Assembly (NCBI GenBank): GCA_043736515.1
Contig: JAYTCK010000059.1
Location: 1 to 19,063 of the forward strand
DNA: 19,063 nucleotides
Direction of reading: 5' to 3'
DNA from: MHLP01 sp043736515
GTDB lineage: Bacteria; Patescibacteriota; Minisyncoccia; Phycocordibacterales; UBA6899
The notes beneath the pieces were generated by a model. That model was not told the DNA's origin and did not search any database. It saw nothing but the letters and a program-made list of their open reading frames with translations. Position 1 is the first letter of the stretch. Every line of letters starts with the position of its first letter. Below, one piece after another: positions 1 through 7,702 of this stretch. Position numbers and translations under genes: made by a program.

Positions 1-50
1 ACGGCGTCTTTCCTGATACGGGGCATGTGGGGGTTTGTGGTGTATGGCAT
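1..50 (-). CDS. N-terminal fragment of a helix-turn-helix (transposase-type) protein
   Basis: Only the first 16 codons lie in the window: the minus-strand ATG is at 48-50 and the frame is open to the left edge, reading MPYTTNPHMPRIRKDA. The start is supported by AGGA eight bases upstream. The beginning resembles short HTH proteins common in Patescibacteria, whose next residues usually form a DNA-binding domain of the homeodomain-like or transposase N-terminal type; that is recalled from the family and cannot be confirmed from 16 residues. It is divergent from the plus-strand gene at 163, with about 110 bp between them. Confidence 0.5.
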   Translation of the reverse strand, partial: MPYTTNPHMPRIRKDA

Positions 51-105
51 ATGAATCATCCTAATGGTTAGGGTGATTCCAAGCTATTGAACCATTACGC
101 ATTTC

Positions 106-134
106 TTGACGCACACACTTTGGTGTGGTAATTT
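106..134 (+). promoter_or_regulatory. sigma-70-type promoter for the gene at 163
   Basis: TTGACG (106-111), a 17-base spacer and TAATTT (129-134) make a good housekeeping promoter. The spacer contains CACAC (112-116) and GTGTG (123-127) as an inverted repeat, which could be an operator. A GAGGG ribosome-binding site (152-156) follows, six bases before the ATG at 163. Confidence 0.6.
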
Positions 135-162
135 TTGGATAGAGTTTTTCTGAGGGCTACTC

Positions 163-1335
163 ATGAACATATTCTTTAAAAAAGAACCAAAGTACACACT
201 CACTCTTCTGCATTACATATGCATCACCGTGCTCGCCGCCGTCGCTGCGTATTACTTTTTCGTACCCGAAACTCCAAAACAGAGGGGCGTGGTATTGAGC
301 AAGGAAGCACGAGCGATGCTATTCACGCAACAAGAAAGCGGTGCATTGTTCGTAGCACCCCAAAACCGCGTTGAGATGTGTTTGCGGGAGCAACCCGCCT
401 CGATATCTGAAGCAGAAGCAAAAATCGACACCACTCCGCTCGTTTGCTTTGAACCATCCTGCACATTTAGATCGTCTGAAGAAATTAGTGATTTTCAAAA
501 CGAACTCCATCGAAAACGTGCGCTTGGGCAGACTCCACGCCTTGATGATCTCAACATTTATGCAAGATTTAGGTTGTTTGGGAATCACGCGCTTGATGCT
601 GATTTCGTACGCAGGCTGATGGAAGAATTCAATACACTCGATCCAGTAGGCGGTCGTTCGACTGTCTTCGCTCGGTTGCAAGATCGGGGAATTATTGAGG
701 AGTCCGTACTTCAGTCAATGATTCCAGGGATATTGAAGAGTGCGCTGGAAAGGAAAGATGATGAAATTCTTTTCCGCGTGGCATATTACCATTTGTTAAA
801 TATGCCAAATGAGCCAATACCCACGACACTTCACGAGTTCGCATTAAGACATCCAGACACTTCTACAGCAAAAACACTTCTCACGTATTTTGGAAATCTA
901 TTTTCCGACGAGGAATTACGCGCAATTGTAATTAGCGGCGGGGAAAAGGGAATGCGCGGTGCGTATCAAGAACTGATAAAACGTGGTAGTGCACCCGGCA
1001 TCGACAAAATCTCGGCGAGCTATTTCGATGAAATGAATGCGCTCTGGAATACACCGGTGGAAAGCCTTCCTGCTGAGCGATGGGACGGTGTCACTCGTCG
1101 TTATCTGTCTTTGGACAACTGGGGAGTCCCTGAGCGAGAACAAGCATTCAAGTTTATTTTGTCCGCAGGGCACTATAGTGAGGGATTCCTTATATGGCAG
1201 GATCTCCACAAAAGAGACCATCTCTTCGCGGAGCAACTGCTACCAAAACTTCTTGCTGTGGATAACTATGATTTGTATAGATTTTCCAAGCGAGTCGAAG
1301 CCTTCAAGCGCACTGGAAAAGACCCTGGTGGGTGA
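163..1335 (+). CDS. membrane-anchored protein of unknown function, 390 aa
   Basis: I do not recognise this protein. Residues 1-12 are basic (MNIFFKKEPKYT), followed by one hydrophobic segment at about 14-33, so it is probably an N-terminally anchored protein with the rest outside the membrane. The remainder is mainly helical and charged, without transmembrane segments or catalytic motifs I can name. Cysteines occur at about 73, 95 and 100. The start has a good ribosome-binding site (GAGGG, spacing six) and a sigma-70 promoter upstream. It stands alone and converges on the PKD-like gene, sharing a bidirectional terminator at 1421-1452. The stop is TGA; the sequence between stop and terminator does not look like a lost C-terminus. 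A second frame (1037-1417) is open across its end but is probably chance. Confidence 0.8.
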   Translation: MNIFFKKEPKYTLTLLHYICITVLAAVAAYYFFVPETPKQRGVVLSKEARAMLFTQQESGALFVAPQNRVEMCLREQPASISEAEAKIDTTPLVCFEPSCTFRSSEEISDFQNELHRKRALGQTPRLDDLNIYARFRLFGNHALDADFVRRLMEEFNTLDPVGGRSTVFARLQDRGIIEESVLQSMIPGILKSALERKDDEILFRVAYYHLLNMPNEPIPTTLHEFALRHPDTSTAKTLLTYFGNLFSDEELRAIVISGGEKGMRGAYQELIKRGSAPGIDKISASYFDEMNALWNTPVESLPAERWDGVTRRYLSLDNWGVPEREQAFKFILSAGHYSEGFLIWQDLHKRDHLFAEQLLPKLLAVDNYDLYRFSKRVEAFKRTGKDPGG

Positions 1336-1420
1336 GTCAGATATGTTGGAGTCCACCGAATGCAGAAACACACCCACACCACCTCAACATGCGGAAAAAA
1401 TTAAGGTTGCATCATAATAC

Positions 1421-1452
1421 AAAAACCTCGTCCTTGGAACGAGGTTTTTTTC
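1421..1452. terminator. bidirectional rho-independent terminator
   Basis: The hairpin has arms AACCTCGT and ACGAGGTT, with A-runs on the left and a T-run on the right, so it works in both directions. It serves the plus-strand gene ending at 1335 and the minus-strand gene ending at 1476. Confidence 0.85.
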
Positions 1453-1475
1453 TTGCATGTCTGGCAACTCACCTG

Positions 1476-2696
1476 TTAGCGTACATTTCCAATTGAATTT
1501 TTTACGGTGTCGTGTTTGGTCTTCAAAACATTTGAGACAGTACTCAGTGCAAATGAGATTGCCGCTACGGGATTATCTGTATTGTCGATCTTCTCCCATT
1601 CTGTCGCTTCCATGAGTTCCGTTTCAAGCTCGCCGGCACCGTAATTCTTTTTGACAAACACGTTCCACCACGGAAGTTTCACACTGACGCTCGCTGGGTC
1701 TTCGGAGCTATCAAACAGCGTGTACTGTACCGTCACGATCGAGGACATGCGAACGGGAATGACCCAGAAGAGCTTCCCTTCTTCCTTTGAAACAACGTGA
1801 AGTGATTCCTTCCCTACGGTGATGAATTCTATTCGAGGGTCATTAAGCGCAACTGCCTCTATGTAAATTTTGAGGTCTTTCGAGGTTTTTACATCCTCGG
1901 GACGGCCGACGATCTCCTCTTTTTTCTTGGGGTCCCAGCCGCGTACTGTTACCTTGTTTGTGTCGCCCGATGAAACTTCGGCGCGAAATTTTTCAAGGTC
2001 ATCACCACCGACACTAATATTCAGCTGATCAAAGTCAGGATCGTTGCTGATGCTGCCGTCGAGTGTGACTGGATCATCGGTAGGGCGAGTACGATCTCCG
2101 CCCGTGATACTCGGCTTAGTTTGTGAGCCCGTATCAGAAACACCTGAATCACTTCCGCGGAGTCCCGATGGCGGAGGTGGTGGTGGGGATACTTTTGTGG
2201 TGACAACATCCACAACACCGTCACGATTTACATCACCAGCCGACACGGGTGTTGGCGAAGTCTTCATCTGATCAAAATCGGGATCAGGAGAAGGTGGTGT
2301 TGCCTTCACTGCAGGCGCCGTACCATCCACAATAAATTGCACTTTTTTGGAAACAGTGGAAAGCCCTGTCGCATCAGTTACAACGAGATCAAATACATAT
2401 GTCCCCGCAACGGTCGGAGTGAAGCTCAGATTCGCTATATTCTGCCCCACGAGTTTTACTGTTGGACCTGAAACTTGTTCCCATGTATATGCGCCAACAA
2501 GGCCATCATCTTGGCTTTTCGTTGCATCAAGGATAAAAGGCTGCCCAACGTTGCCTGAAAACGATGTCTGTACAGCAATACTATTTTCAGGAATGCTTCT
2601 CCCTTCGATAACGAGACTTCCTGCGGCAGTTGCCGCTCCCGCAGTCTGTGCGAAAGGCAAAAAGAAAAGCACGAATGCAATGATTATTTTATTCAT
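1476..2696 (-). CDS. secreted protein with a PKD-like domain and a dockerin-type calcium loop, 406 aa
   Basis: A signal peptide is clear (MNKIIIAFVLFFLPFAQTAGA, about residues 1-21), so the protein is exported. Residues about 36-125 form a PKD/K319-like beta-sandwich: the core has DATKSQDDG, YTWEQVSGP and GTYVFDLVVTDATG, the usual order of PKD strands. Such domains mediate surface or carbohydrate contacts. Residues 155-163 (DVNRDGVVD) match a calcium-binding loop of dockerin or thrombospondin-3 type. A low-complexity linker follows, with six prolines at about 171-176. The phrase DPDFDQ occurs twice (138-143 and 219-224), suggesting an internal duplication. The C-terminal 180 residues are unrecognised. 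The start lacks a Shine-Dalgarno, but CATAAA lies seven bases upstream of the ATG, so the message may be leaderless. The stop is TAA. Confidence 0.8.
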   Translation of the reverse strand: MNKIIIAFVLFFLPFAQTAGAATAAGSLVIEGRSIPENSIAVQTSFSGNVGQPFILDATKSQDDGLVGAYTWEQVSGPTVKLVGQNIANLSFTPTVAGTYVFDLVVTDATGLSTVSKKVQFIVDGTAPAVKATPPSPDPDFDQMKTSPTPVSAGDVNRDGVVDVVTTKVSPPPPPPSGLRGSDSGVSDTGSQTKPSITGGDRTRPTDDPVTLDGSISNDPDFDQLNISVGGDDLEKFRAEVSSGDTNKVTVRGWDPKKKEEIVGRPEDVKTSKDLKIYIEAVALNDPRIEFITVGKESLHVVSKEEGKLFWVIPVRMSSIVTVQYTLFDSSEDPASVSVKLPWWNVFVKKNYGAGELETELMEATEWEKIDNTDNPVAAISFALSTVSNVLKTKHDTVKNSIGNVR

Positions 2697-2824
2697 AGTG
2701 AGATTTATGGTAATCCGAACAATACTCTTATGCTACACCAAAGTTGTGCGAGAGCCTATCTGTGCTTGCCCGGTAAGATTTATATGGTAGTGTAACCTCG
2801 GAGAATCGTTAAAAGGATTACGCA

Positions 2825-3196
2825 ATGTCGAAACTTGCTTGCGCTGATATCAAAGAGGGAGCATTTCTTTGGGTTAATTCGATTGGGGGGAGGAATTTCC
2901 CCGCGCATATCACGAGAATCGATGAGAAAACACGCACGTTTTACATCATGTCGCTCGATGACATGAGTGAGCTGTCTCAGCCGTTTGATTGTGATTCACC
3001 GCCCAATGCACCCGAGTCGTGCACCGAAATGCGCTCTGCCACCCCAGAGGAAGTTGATGATTATTTGGGGAAACAGGAAGAAGCGCTGATTGAAAAAGTT
3101 GCCATGACACGTCGCGTAGGAGCCCAATCAGCACTTACGCTCCATCGGTTTCGCGCCGTGCGTGACAAACTTTTTCCCGAGCACGTGGAGAAATAA
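2825..3196 (+). CDS. small soluble protein of unknown function, 123 aa
   Basis: I do not recognise a family. The protein is hydrophilic with no signal peptide or membrane segment. The first 50 residues (GAFLWVNSIGGRNFPAHITRIDE) could form a small beta-barrel, and the C-terminal half is helical and charged. Three cysteines are visible (about residues 6, 56 and 66). The start is well defined: AAAAGGA (2811-2817) lies seven bases before the ATG, and a strong terminator follows the TAA directly (3202-3228). It is a single-gene unit facing away from the PKD-like gene. Confidence 0.75.
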   Translation: MSKLACADIKEGAFLWVNSIGGRNFPAHITRIDEKTRTFYIMSLDDMSELSQPFDCDSPPNAPESCTEMRSATPEEVDDYLGKQEEALIEKVAMTRRVGAQSALTLHRFRAVRDKLFPEHVEK

Positions 3197-3201
3197 ACAT
3201 T

Positions 3202-3228
3202 AACGCCCAGAGACGGGCGTTTTTTTCT
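3202..3228 (+). terminator. rho-independent terminator of the 123-aa gene
   Basis: Arms AACGCCC and GGGCGTT with an AGAGA-type loop are followed by a run of seven or more T. It lies six bases after the TAA of the gene ending at 3196. Confidence 0.85.
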
Positions 3229-3239
3229 TGATGAAAACG

Positions 3240-3266
3240 AAAAAGCCCATCCTCTTCCGAGGATGG
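3240..3266 (-). terminator. rho-independent terminator of the double VOC gene
   Basis: Arms CCATCCTC (3247-3254) and GAGGATGG (3259-3266) enclose a TTCC loop. On the minus strand the stem is followed by GCTTTTTC, a U-run. It lies about 20 bases downstream of the stop of the gene at 3285. Confidence 0.8.
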
Positions 3267-3284
3267 ACTGATTTTCGCTCATCA

Positions 3285-4166
3285 TTATTCGCCTCTATAC
3301 GCTGCTTCCAAGGTTGCGATATCAAATTTTTTCATTTTGAGAAATGCCGCTGTCACGCGCGCCATATGTTCCTTGCTGCCACTTGTCATCATTTCACCCA
3401 TAACCGTTGGAACGATTTGCCATGAGACGCCATACTTGTCTTTGAGCCAACCGCATTGTTCTGACTCGGGCACTGCAGAAAGCTTTTCCCAGTACTTATC
3501 GATCTCTTCTTGAGTGTCACAGTTGACTATCAGGGAGAGTGCTTCGGTAAATACAAATTCATGCGGCCCCGAGCTATCCATTGCCATAAAATCCTGTCCG
3601 CACAGTGTGAAACGCGCATGCTTAATGAAGCCCTCCGTGTCCCCTTCGCCTTTTTCGTATGGCATAAGCATTTCGACTTTGGAATCAGGAAAAATGCTGG
3701 TGTACGTCTCGATCGCTTCTTTGGCTTTGCCAGAACCTGCTTGGGTGAACATGAGGAGCGGGGTGATCTTCTGTCCCACCTTGTGATGCTCGGAAAGTGA
3801 GAGTTGCCATGTGAGACCGTATTTGTCGGAGAGCCATCCATATTTTTGTGCCCAAGGATAAGTATCGTAGGGCATTAGTGCCTTTCCGCCTTCAATAAAC
3901 TTGTCCCAAAGCGTTTCTATTTCCTCCTCAGTATCACACCTCACAAACATTGATATTGCGGGGTTGTGTTTGAAGTAAGGCCCGGCGCTGATTGCCATAT
4001 AGTCTGCACCGGCAAGTGTGAAGGTGACGATATCACAGTCACCCGAGGGGGTGCCGGTAATGGTATTAATATTTACTATTTGGGAATCCGCAAAGAGTGT
4101 CGTGTAAAACGCTGTTGCCTCTTTCGCCTCCGTATCAAACCAGAAATGTGGAACAATTTTTTGCAT
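3285..4166 (-). CDS. tandem PhnB-like VOC-superfamily protein, 293 aa
   Basis: Two copies of the PhnB-like / '3-demethylubiquinone-9 3-methyltransferase' VOC domain lie in tandem. The first (about residues 1-130) begins MQKIVPHFWFDTEAKEATAFY and contains MAISAGPYFKHNPAISMFVRCD. The second (about 133-260) repeats the pattern with KITPLLMF, FTLCGQDFMAMDSSGP and LSLIVNCDTQEEID. Each ends with the same phrase, GWLSDKYGLTWQ and GWLKDKYGVSWQIVP. Despite the historical name these are not methyltransferases; most are uncharacterised and lack the full metal-binding set of glyoxalases. The protein is cytosolic, with no signal peptide. The gene is monocistronic with its own terminator (3240-3266). The next gene upstream on the same strand is the SnoaL-like gene, 62 bp away. 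Family identity is confident, substrate unknown. Confidence 0.88.
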   Translation of the reverse strand: MQKIVPHFWFDTEAKEATAFYTTLFADSQIVNINTITGTPSGDCDIVTFTLAGADYMAISAGPYFKHNPAISMFVRCDTEEEIETLWDKFIEGGKALMPYDTYPWAQKYGWLSDKYGLTWQLSLSEHHKVGQKITPLLMFTQAGSGKAKEAIETYTSIFPDSKVEMLMPYEKGEGDTEGFIKHARFTLCGQDFMAMDSSGPHEFVFTEALSLIVNCDTQEEIDKYWEKLSAVPESEQCGWLKDKYGVSWQIVPTVMGEMMTSGSKEHMARVTAAFLKMKKFDIATLEAAYRGE

Positions 4167-4228
4167 GTTTTAAAAACTCATTATTTTATTGCTGTGAAAT
4201 ATAGTGTACCACAAGAGATTAATGGCAC

Positions 4229-4627
4229 TCAAAATGCCCCATATTCATTTGGAGAGTCCGTGGGCACTTCTTGTGCTATATCCCACAATTCCAGAATGCG
4301 GCCATTATCGAAACGGAAAATATGCACCACAGACATTTCAGGCAAATCCCGAGCAAGTCGTACGCGCGAGTGTATAACCACCAAATCACTATCCTCTAGT
4401 GCCCGGCGTTCCTCAAACACCTTATCGGGAAATTTTTCTTCGTTTTCCTCCATCCCCTTTTGAAGTGAGGCTGCATCGCCTTTGTAGTAGCAGTTGTGGT
4501 GACGAAAATTTTGAGAAACATACCGCTCATACGCCTCAGTAATCTTGCCTCGGTTTACGAGCCGCAAAAAAGAGAGTGCATCTTCTTTTTTTGTCTCTTT
4601 TGGTTTTTTGGATGGTGTCATAGTCAT
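4229..4627 (-). CDS. SnoaL-like / NTF2-fold protein, 132 aa
   Basis: The sequence matches the predicted SnoaL-like polyketide cyclase/aldol-condensation family (COG4922 type), small alpha+beta-barrel proteins of the NTF2 fold. Typical features are FLRLVNRGKITEAYERYV, FRHHNCYYKGD (the conserved HHN), VVIHSRVRLA, VVHIFRFDNGRILELWDIAQEVP and a short tail ending GAF. Length is normal for the family. Two possible starts lie six bases apart (MTM); neither has a clear Shine-Dalgarno. The stop is TGA at the expected family end, useful evidence that TGA terminates here. It is cytosolic with no membrane segment. The region just upstream overlaps the apparent lost C-terminus of the peptidase gene (4663-4743). 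The substrate is unknown. Confidence 0.85.
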   Translation of the reverse strand: MTMTPSKKPKETKKEDALSFLRLVNRGKITEAYERYVSQNFRHHNCYYKGDAASLQKGMEENEEKFPDKVFEERRALEDSDLVVIHSRVRLARDLPEMSVVHIFRFDNGRILELWDIAQEVPTDSPNEYGAF

Positions 4628-4662
4628 AGAGAGAATACTTACACCAACGTCAGATTTGCGCC

Positions 4663-4743
4663 TTATCTTTTCACTGCGTCAATAAACGGTGCGGCCTGAT
4701 CGAGCGAGAGCTTTATCTTGCCGGCTGCTACTTCGCTCACCTT
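4663..4743 (-). pseudogene. in-frame C-terminal tail of the C39-like protein beyond the TGA
   Basis: After the TGA at 4744-4746 the same frame reads KVSEVAAGKIKLSL... for 26 codons and ends DAVKR at a TAA (4663-4665). The tail is amphipathic and protein-like and continues the phrase GCGF smoothly if the TGA replaced GGA. It has no start codon of its own near its beginning. It is either a remnant detached by a nonsense mutation or translated by readthrough. Confidence 0.55.
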
Positions 4744-6744
4744 TCAAAATCCGCATCCGCTCGGGTCAACCCACGTATTTCCTTTGAGTGATCGCGCAGA
4801 GCCCATACTCGCATGCCAATGTTCGGCGTCGCACTTATCCGGACCTGCCGAGTGAAACTGAACTGTGGGGTAACACTCACTTCCTACCCGGAGGACGTCC
4901 ATCTCTTTGCCGCTCGGGTCAGCTGTGACGCCGGGACAAAATGTATCTAGGACCGAGGTGTGTGATTCGTTTTCATTACCGCTCGTTTGCGATCCGTTTG
5001 CCGCACCAGCCGATTCTAAGCAGCGGAACGGTGGGGAGAAAACAGTCATCTGGTCCTTTGTTTCTTGAAATTCCGTTCCGTGGCGTTGTGCGAGGATTTC
5101 TGGAGGCACATCACCTCCACTGCGGTTCCACGAAAGTGAAACATCATACGCAATCATAGCAATTCCGGGTGAGGTGCAGGTGAAGCGCTCGGCGGAAGTT
5201 GCGCGCGTGCCGGTCACGTTCGTGGGAGCCGGTCTGTTCTTTGCCAAGTTTGGCGTAACAGGGCCTGTTGTGCGAAATTGCCCAGTGAGAGCCCAGGGGC
5301 GTGTGACCTTGTATTTCCAGCTCCGCAGTACTCGGGCTGCATCACGGTATGTGAGTGTGCGCTCGATGCCTTTCTCATCTACGCCTACCTCAACAGTAAA
5401 GGCGACGCCAACATATTGATCTCCAGGGCTCGGAAGCGTGACCTCAAAAAAGCCGAATTTTGAGCGACTGGCGGTGCGTGTCACCCCAGCTCCCTGTGGA
5501 GTAGCTCCACTCTCGCCTACTTGTACAGCATCTTTCGAGAGAGGATCAACCCATGTGCGATCAATGAGCGCTTGTGTCGGTGATTGAGCATAGGCATACG
5601 TGATAAAAGTTTTCAGCCCGGGTGCATACGCGGGCAAATAGTTGGTGGGATTGACGCGGTAGACATCACGAGAGCCGCGGCCGTTTGGAGAGCCCGTGTC
5701 GGGATCAGTAAGGGTGATGATGTTCTTTCCATTTTGCTGTCCTGCGCCCGCGACTGTCGCCAAGTGCGCACCCATCGGCGTGCCGCTTGCGTTTTCAAAC
5801 GAGAGCCACACCTCAACTGCCTGACCCTTTTTTATTTCTGCGTTAATTTTTTGGAGAAGATCGGGGTCATCTGCATTGCCGATCTGGTGCGCTTCAAATG
5901 GGAGGTGGTGACGGGCGATGAATGCGCTTTTGCCGGTGATTATGTTTTCGTGCCATACACCATCACTCCACTTGAGGTCACCTTTGAGTTCATCCACAAG
6001 ATCGTCCACTCCCCCCCGGGGCATGTGCGGGCGGACACCATACTTGTCGGCGAGCCAGCGGAATGAATTGGCAACTGCAGTCGGGGCGCATTCATTCCAT
6101 CGCTGATCTTGATCGTACACGCCGTCGTGTTTGGCGTAGTTGTCGGGACCTGCTGCGGGGCCTGCCGGAGCTGGTGCTTGCGCAAAAGCTGTCTCCGTTG
6201 TGAGCAGTGCCGGAAATCCGGTTGCAATATCCTTGCCCATGTTCGCACGATTCTCGTCGCGCGGCTCAAGGACGACGCTGTCCATGTCAAACTCCTTCGT
6301 GTATTTTTCTTTGGAGACTGTCTTCACAGGCCATGTGCCTAGGGGGAGGTCGCCACTCGTCATGACAAAAATCCCCTTCATTGGCTTTGCGCCGAAATCG
6401 GGATCAACAACAGTAAACGCAAGTCGGCTTGCCTCCTCGGGAACGGCATCAGCGAAATCGTTTACAATGATCCACTCTTCCTGCTTTCCGGCACTGGTCT
6501 CATATGCGGCATATGTGCCGTCACCGTTGATATCGAGTGCTGCATTTGCAACGCTGTGCTCTGCTTTACCCGTGAACGGAACGTAAACAAATGCGTGACT
6601 TGTCGGCAGACCAGCAAGCGTCGTTCGGTAGAGCGTGATACCGTCGCCGATAACGCTGCCCGAAATCGGACTTGAGAAAAAAATATAATAGCAGAGCGTA
6701 AGCAGCGCGGCGATGCCGGCTACTATAAAGTTTCGTTTATTCAT
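4744..6744 (-). CDS. exported protein with a C39-like cysteine peptidase domain, 666 aa, C-terminus cut by TGA
   Basis: Residues 5-24 form an N-terminal membrane segment or signal anchor, so the body is extracytoplasmic. A calcium-type loop DINGDGT lies at 71-77. Residues about 205-385 form a papain-like C39-family domain: QRWNECAPTAVANS carries the presumed nucleophile Cys219, GAHLATVAGAG the His327, and LTDPDTG an Asp (347 or 349). The domain is preceded by an Ala/Pro linker (about 186-200). The C-terminal region has cysteines at 523, 575, 603, 624, 638 and 664, probably disulfide-bonded, and the phrase EHWHASMGSARSLKG. The TGA at 4744-4746 stands where a glycine codon would give GCGFGKVSE, and the frame stays open for 26 more codons to a TAA at 4663. 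The annotated end is therefore probably premature (see findings). Substrate and role are unknown; surface processing or adhesion is possible. Confidence 0.82.
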   Translation of the reverse strand: MNKRNFIVAGIAALLTLCYYIFFSSPISGSVIGDGITLYRTTLAGLPTSHAFVYVPFTGKAEHSVANAALDINGDGTYAAYETSAGKQEEWIIVNDFADAVPEEASRLAFTVVDPDFGAKPMKGIFVMTSGDLPLGTWPVKTVSKEKYTKEFDMDSVVLEPRDENRANMGKDIATGFPALLTTETAFAQAPAPAGPAAGPDNYAKHDGVYDQDQRWNECAPTAVANSFRWLADKYGVRPHMPRGGVDDLVDELKGDLKWSDGVWHENIITGKSAFIARHHLPFEAHQIGNADDPDLLQKINAEIKKGQAVEVWLSFENASGTPMGAHLATVAGAGQQNGKNIITLTDPDTGSPNGRGSRDVYRVNPTNYLPAYAPGLKTFITYAYAQSPTQALIDRTWVDPLSKDAVQVGESGATPQGAGVTRTASRSKFGFFEVTLPSPGDQYVGVAFTVEVGVDEKGIERTLTYRDAARVLRSWKYKVTRPWALTGQFRTTGPVTPNLAKNRPAPTNVTGTRATSAERFTCTSPGIAMIAYDVSLSWNRSGGDVPPEILAQRHGTEFQETKDQMTVFSPPFRCLESAGAANGSQTSGNENESHTSVLDTFCPGVTADPSGKEMDVLRVGSECYPTVQFHSAGPDKCDAEHWHASMGSARSLKGNTWVDPSGCGF

Positions 6745-6812
6745 TAATGATTTTTATCATAATTTTTATGAATAACAAAACAGTTGATTTCTACGCAATA
6801 ATATGAGGCATA

Positions 6813-6841
6813 ACAAAAAACCCACATCAGCGATGTGGGTT
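6813..6841 (-). terminator. rho-independent terminator of pyrE
   Basis: Arms AACCCACATC and GATGTGGGTT enclose a three-base loop; on the minus strand a U-run of six follows. It sits ten bases beyond the pyrE stop codon. Confidence 0.88.
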
Positions 6842-6850
6842 CACTTTCAT

Positions 6851-7525
6851 TTAATAGACGGCATTAAGCAGTTTCCAGTTTTCCCCTTTTGGAAAGATTG
6901 CGACGGAGCCCTGCTCGCAGAGCGGGCACTCATCTCCGGCCCACATGGGCATCGAGCGCTCGATAAGCGAGAGAATTTTTCTCCCGTGGATTACTTTCTC
7001 CCCGGAGCGATTGACCAACACAAGAACAAACGGGAGAGGAATTCCCCCCGCTTCGATAACAGCCGACGCAGCCAAATCAACACTGCCCCCTGTTGAGAGA
7101 ACGTCCTCACACAGGAGCACGGTGCGTGTCGACAGAAGCGCGAGGTCTGCCCTATCGAAAACCATGGATTTCACTCCGTCTTTTTCGCATTTTGCGGGTG
7201 AAGCAAAGTTGCAGAAAACTTTTTCTCGACCCATGATCTGGTGAGAGATCTGCTCGGCAAGCTTCGTTGCTCCCGTTTGCGGCCCGATAACACAGTCGAC
7301 CATTGCGAGCTCCCCCTTACGCTCACCCATCAACATCTCCACAAGATCGGAGGCCGCCTGACGGAGCAATACGTCGTCAGGAATAATGAGCCGGCTATTG
7401 AAGAAGCCGTTTGAATGCTTACCTGATGATAGCCTAGCGTGTGGGCGCTTTGGATTTCCGTCATGAATCCAGAGTGCGTTTCTTTCCTCGTATTTACTGA
7501 TCCATTCCAAACTCGAGTAATGCAT
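6851..7525 (-). CDS. pyrE: orotate phosphoribosyltransferase (PyrE-type), 224 aa
   Basis: The enzyme would transfer phosphoribose from PRPP to orotate, making OMP in pyrimidine synthesis; it is cytosolic. The type I phosphoribosyltransferase PRPP motif is clear: VLLCEDVLSTGGSV at 136-149, with the acidic pair E140-D141 and the STGGS loop. The substrate-loop phrase SGKHSNGFFNSR (34-45) and VIGPQTGATKLA (79-90) are also PyrE-like. I chose the ATG at 7525 because GAGG lies seven bases upstream and the longer frame to 7633 adds 36 unrelated residues. A weak promoter (TTGTTT 7584-7589, 17 bases, TAGTCT 7561-7566) is present. The C-terminus has an unusual ECPLCEQG (199-206), possibly half a metal site. 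No other pyrimidine gene is adjacent, so it may serve salvage or another base. Confidence 0.85.
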   Translation of the reverse strand: MHYSSLEWISKYEERNALWIHDGNPKRPHARLSSGKHSNGFFNSRLIIPDDVLLRQAASDLVEMLMGERKGELAMVDCVIGPQTGATKLAEQISHQIMGREKVFCNFASPAKCEKDGVKSMVFDRADLALLSTRTVLLCEDVLSTGGSVDLAASAVIEAGGIPLPFVLVLVNRSGEKVIHGRKILSLIERSMPMWAGDECPLCEQGSVAIFPKGENWKLLNAVY

Positions 7526-7667
7526 GGTGAACCTCAAAGTACAACGGTACGTCAACTCACAGACTAGCCGAAAAAACATCTGGAAACAAGTCCGCGCAGT
7601 TAATTTTGGCACAGGCAGTCTCGGTAAAAACAAAGTACTAATCCGGAATTCTGCTCTGGTGGCGTAT

Positions 7668-7696
7668 AAAAAAACGTCTCAGTTGAGACGTTTTTT
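7668..7696 (-). terminator. rho-independent terminator of the site-2 protease gene
   Basis: Arms AAAACGTCTC (7671-7680) and GAGACGTTTT (7685-7694) enclose an AGTT loop, with A/T runs on both sides. It lies between the stop at 7703 and the pyrE promoter region. Confidence 0.85.
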
Positions 7697-7702
7697 CGCA
7701 CA

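Noticed and set aside
1037..1417. 126-codon plus-strand ORF overlapping the end of the 390-aa gene
   Set aside because: Most of it lies inside the 390-aa gene and there is no start signal; the short protein-like end is probably chance.
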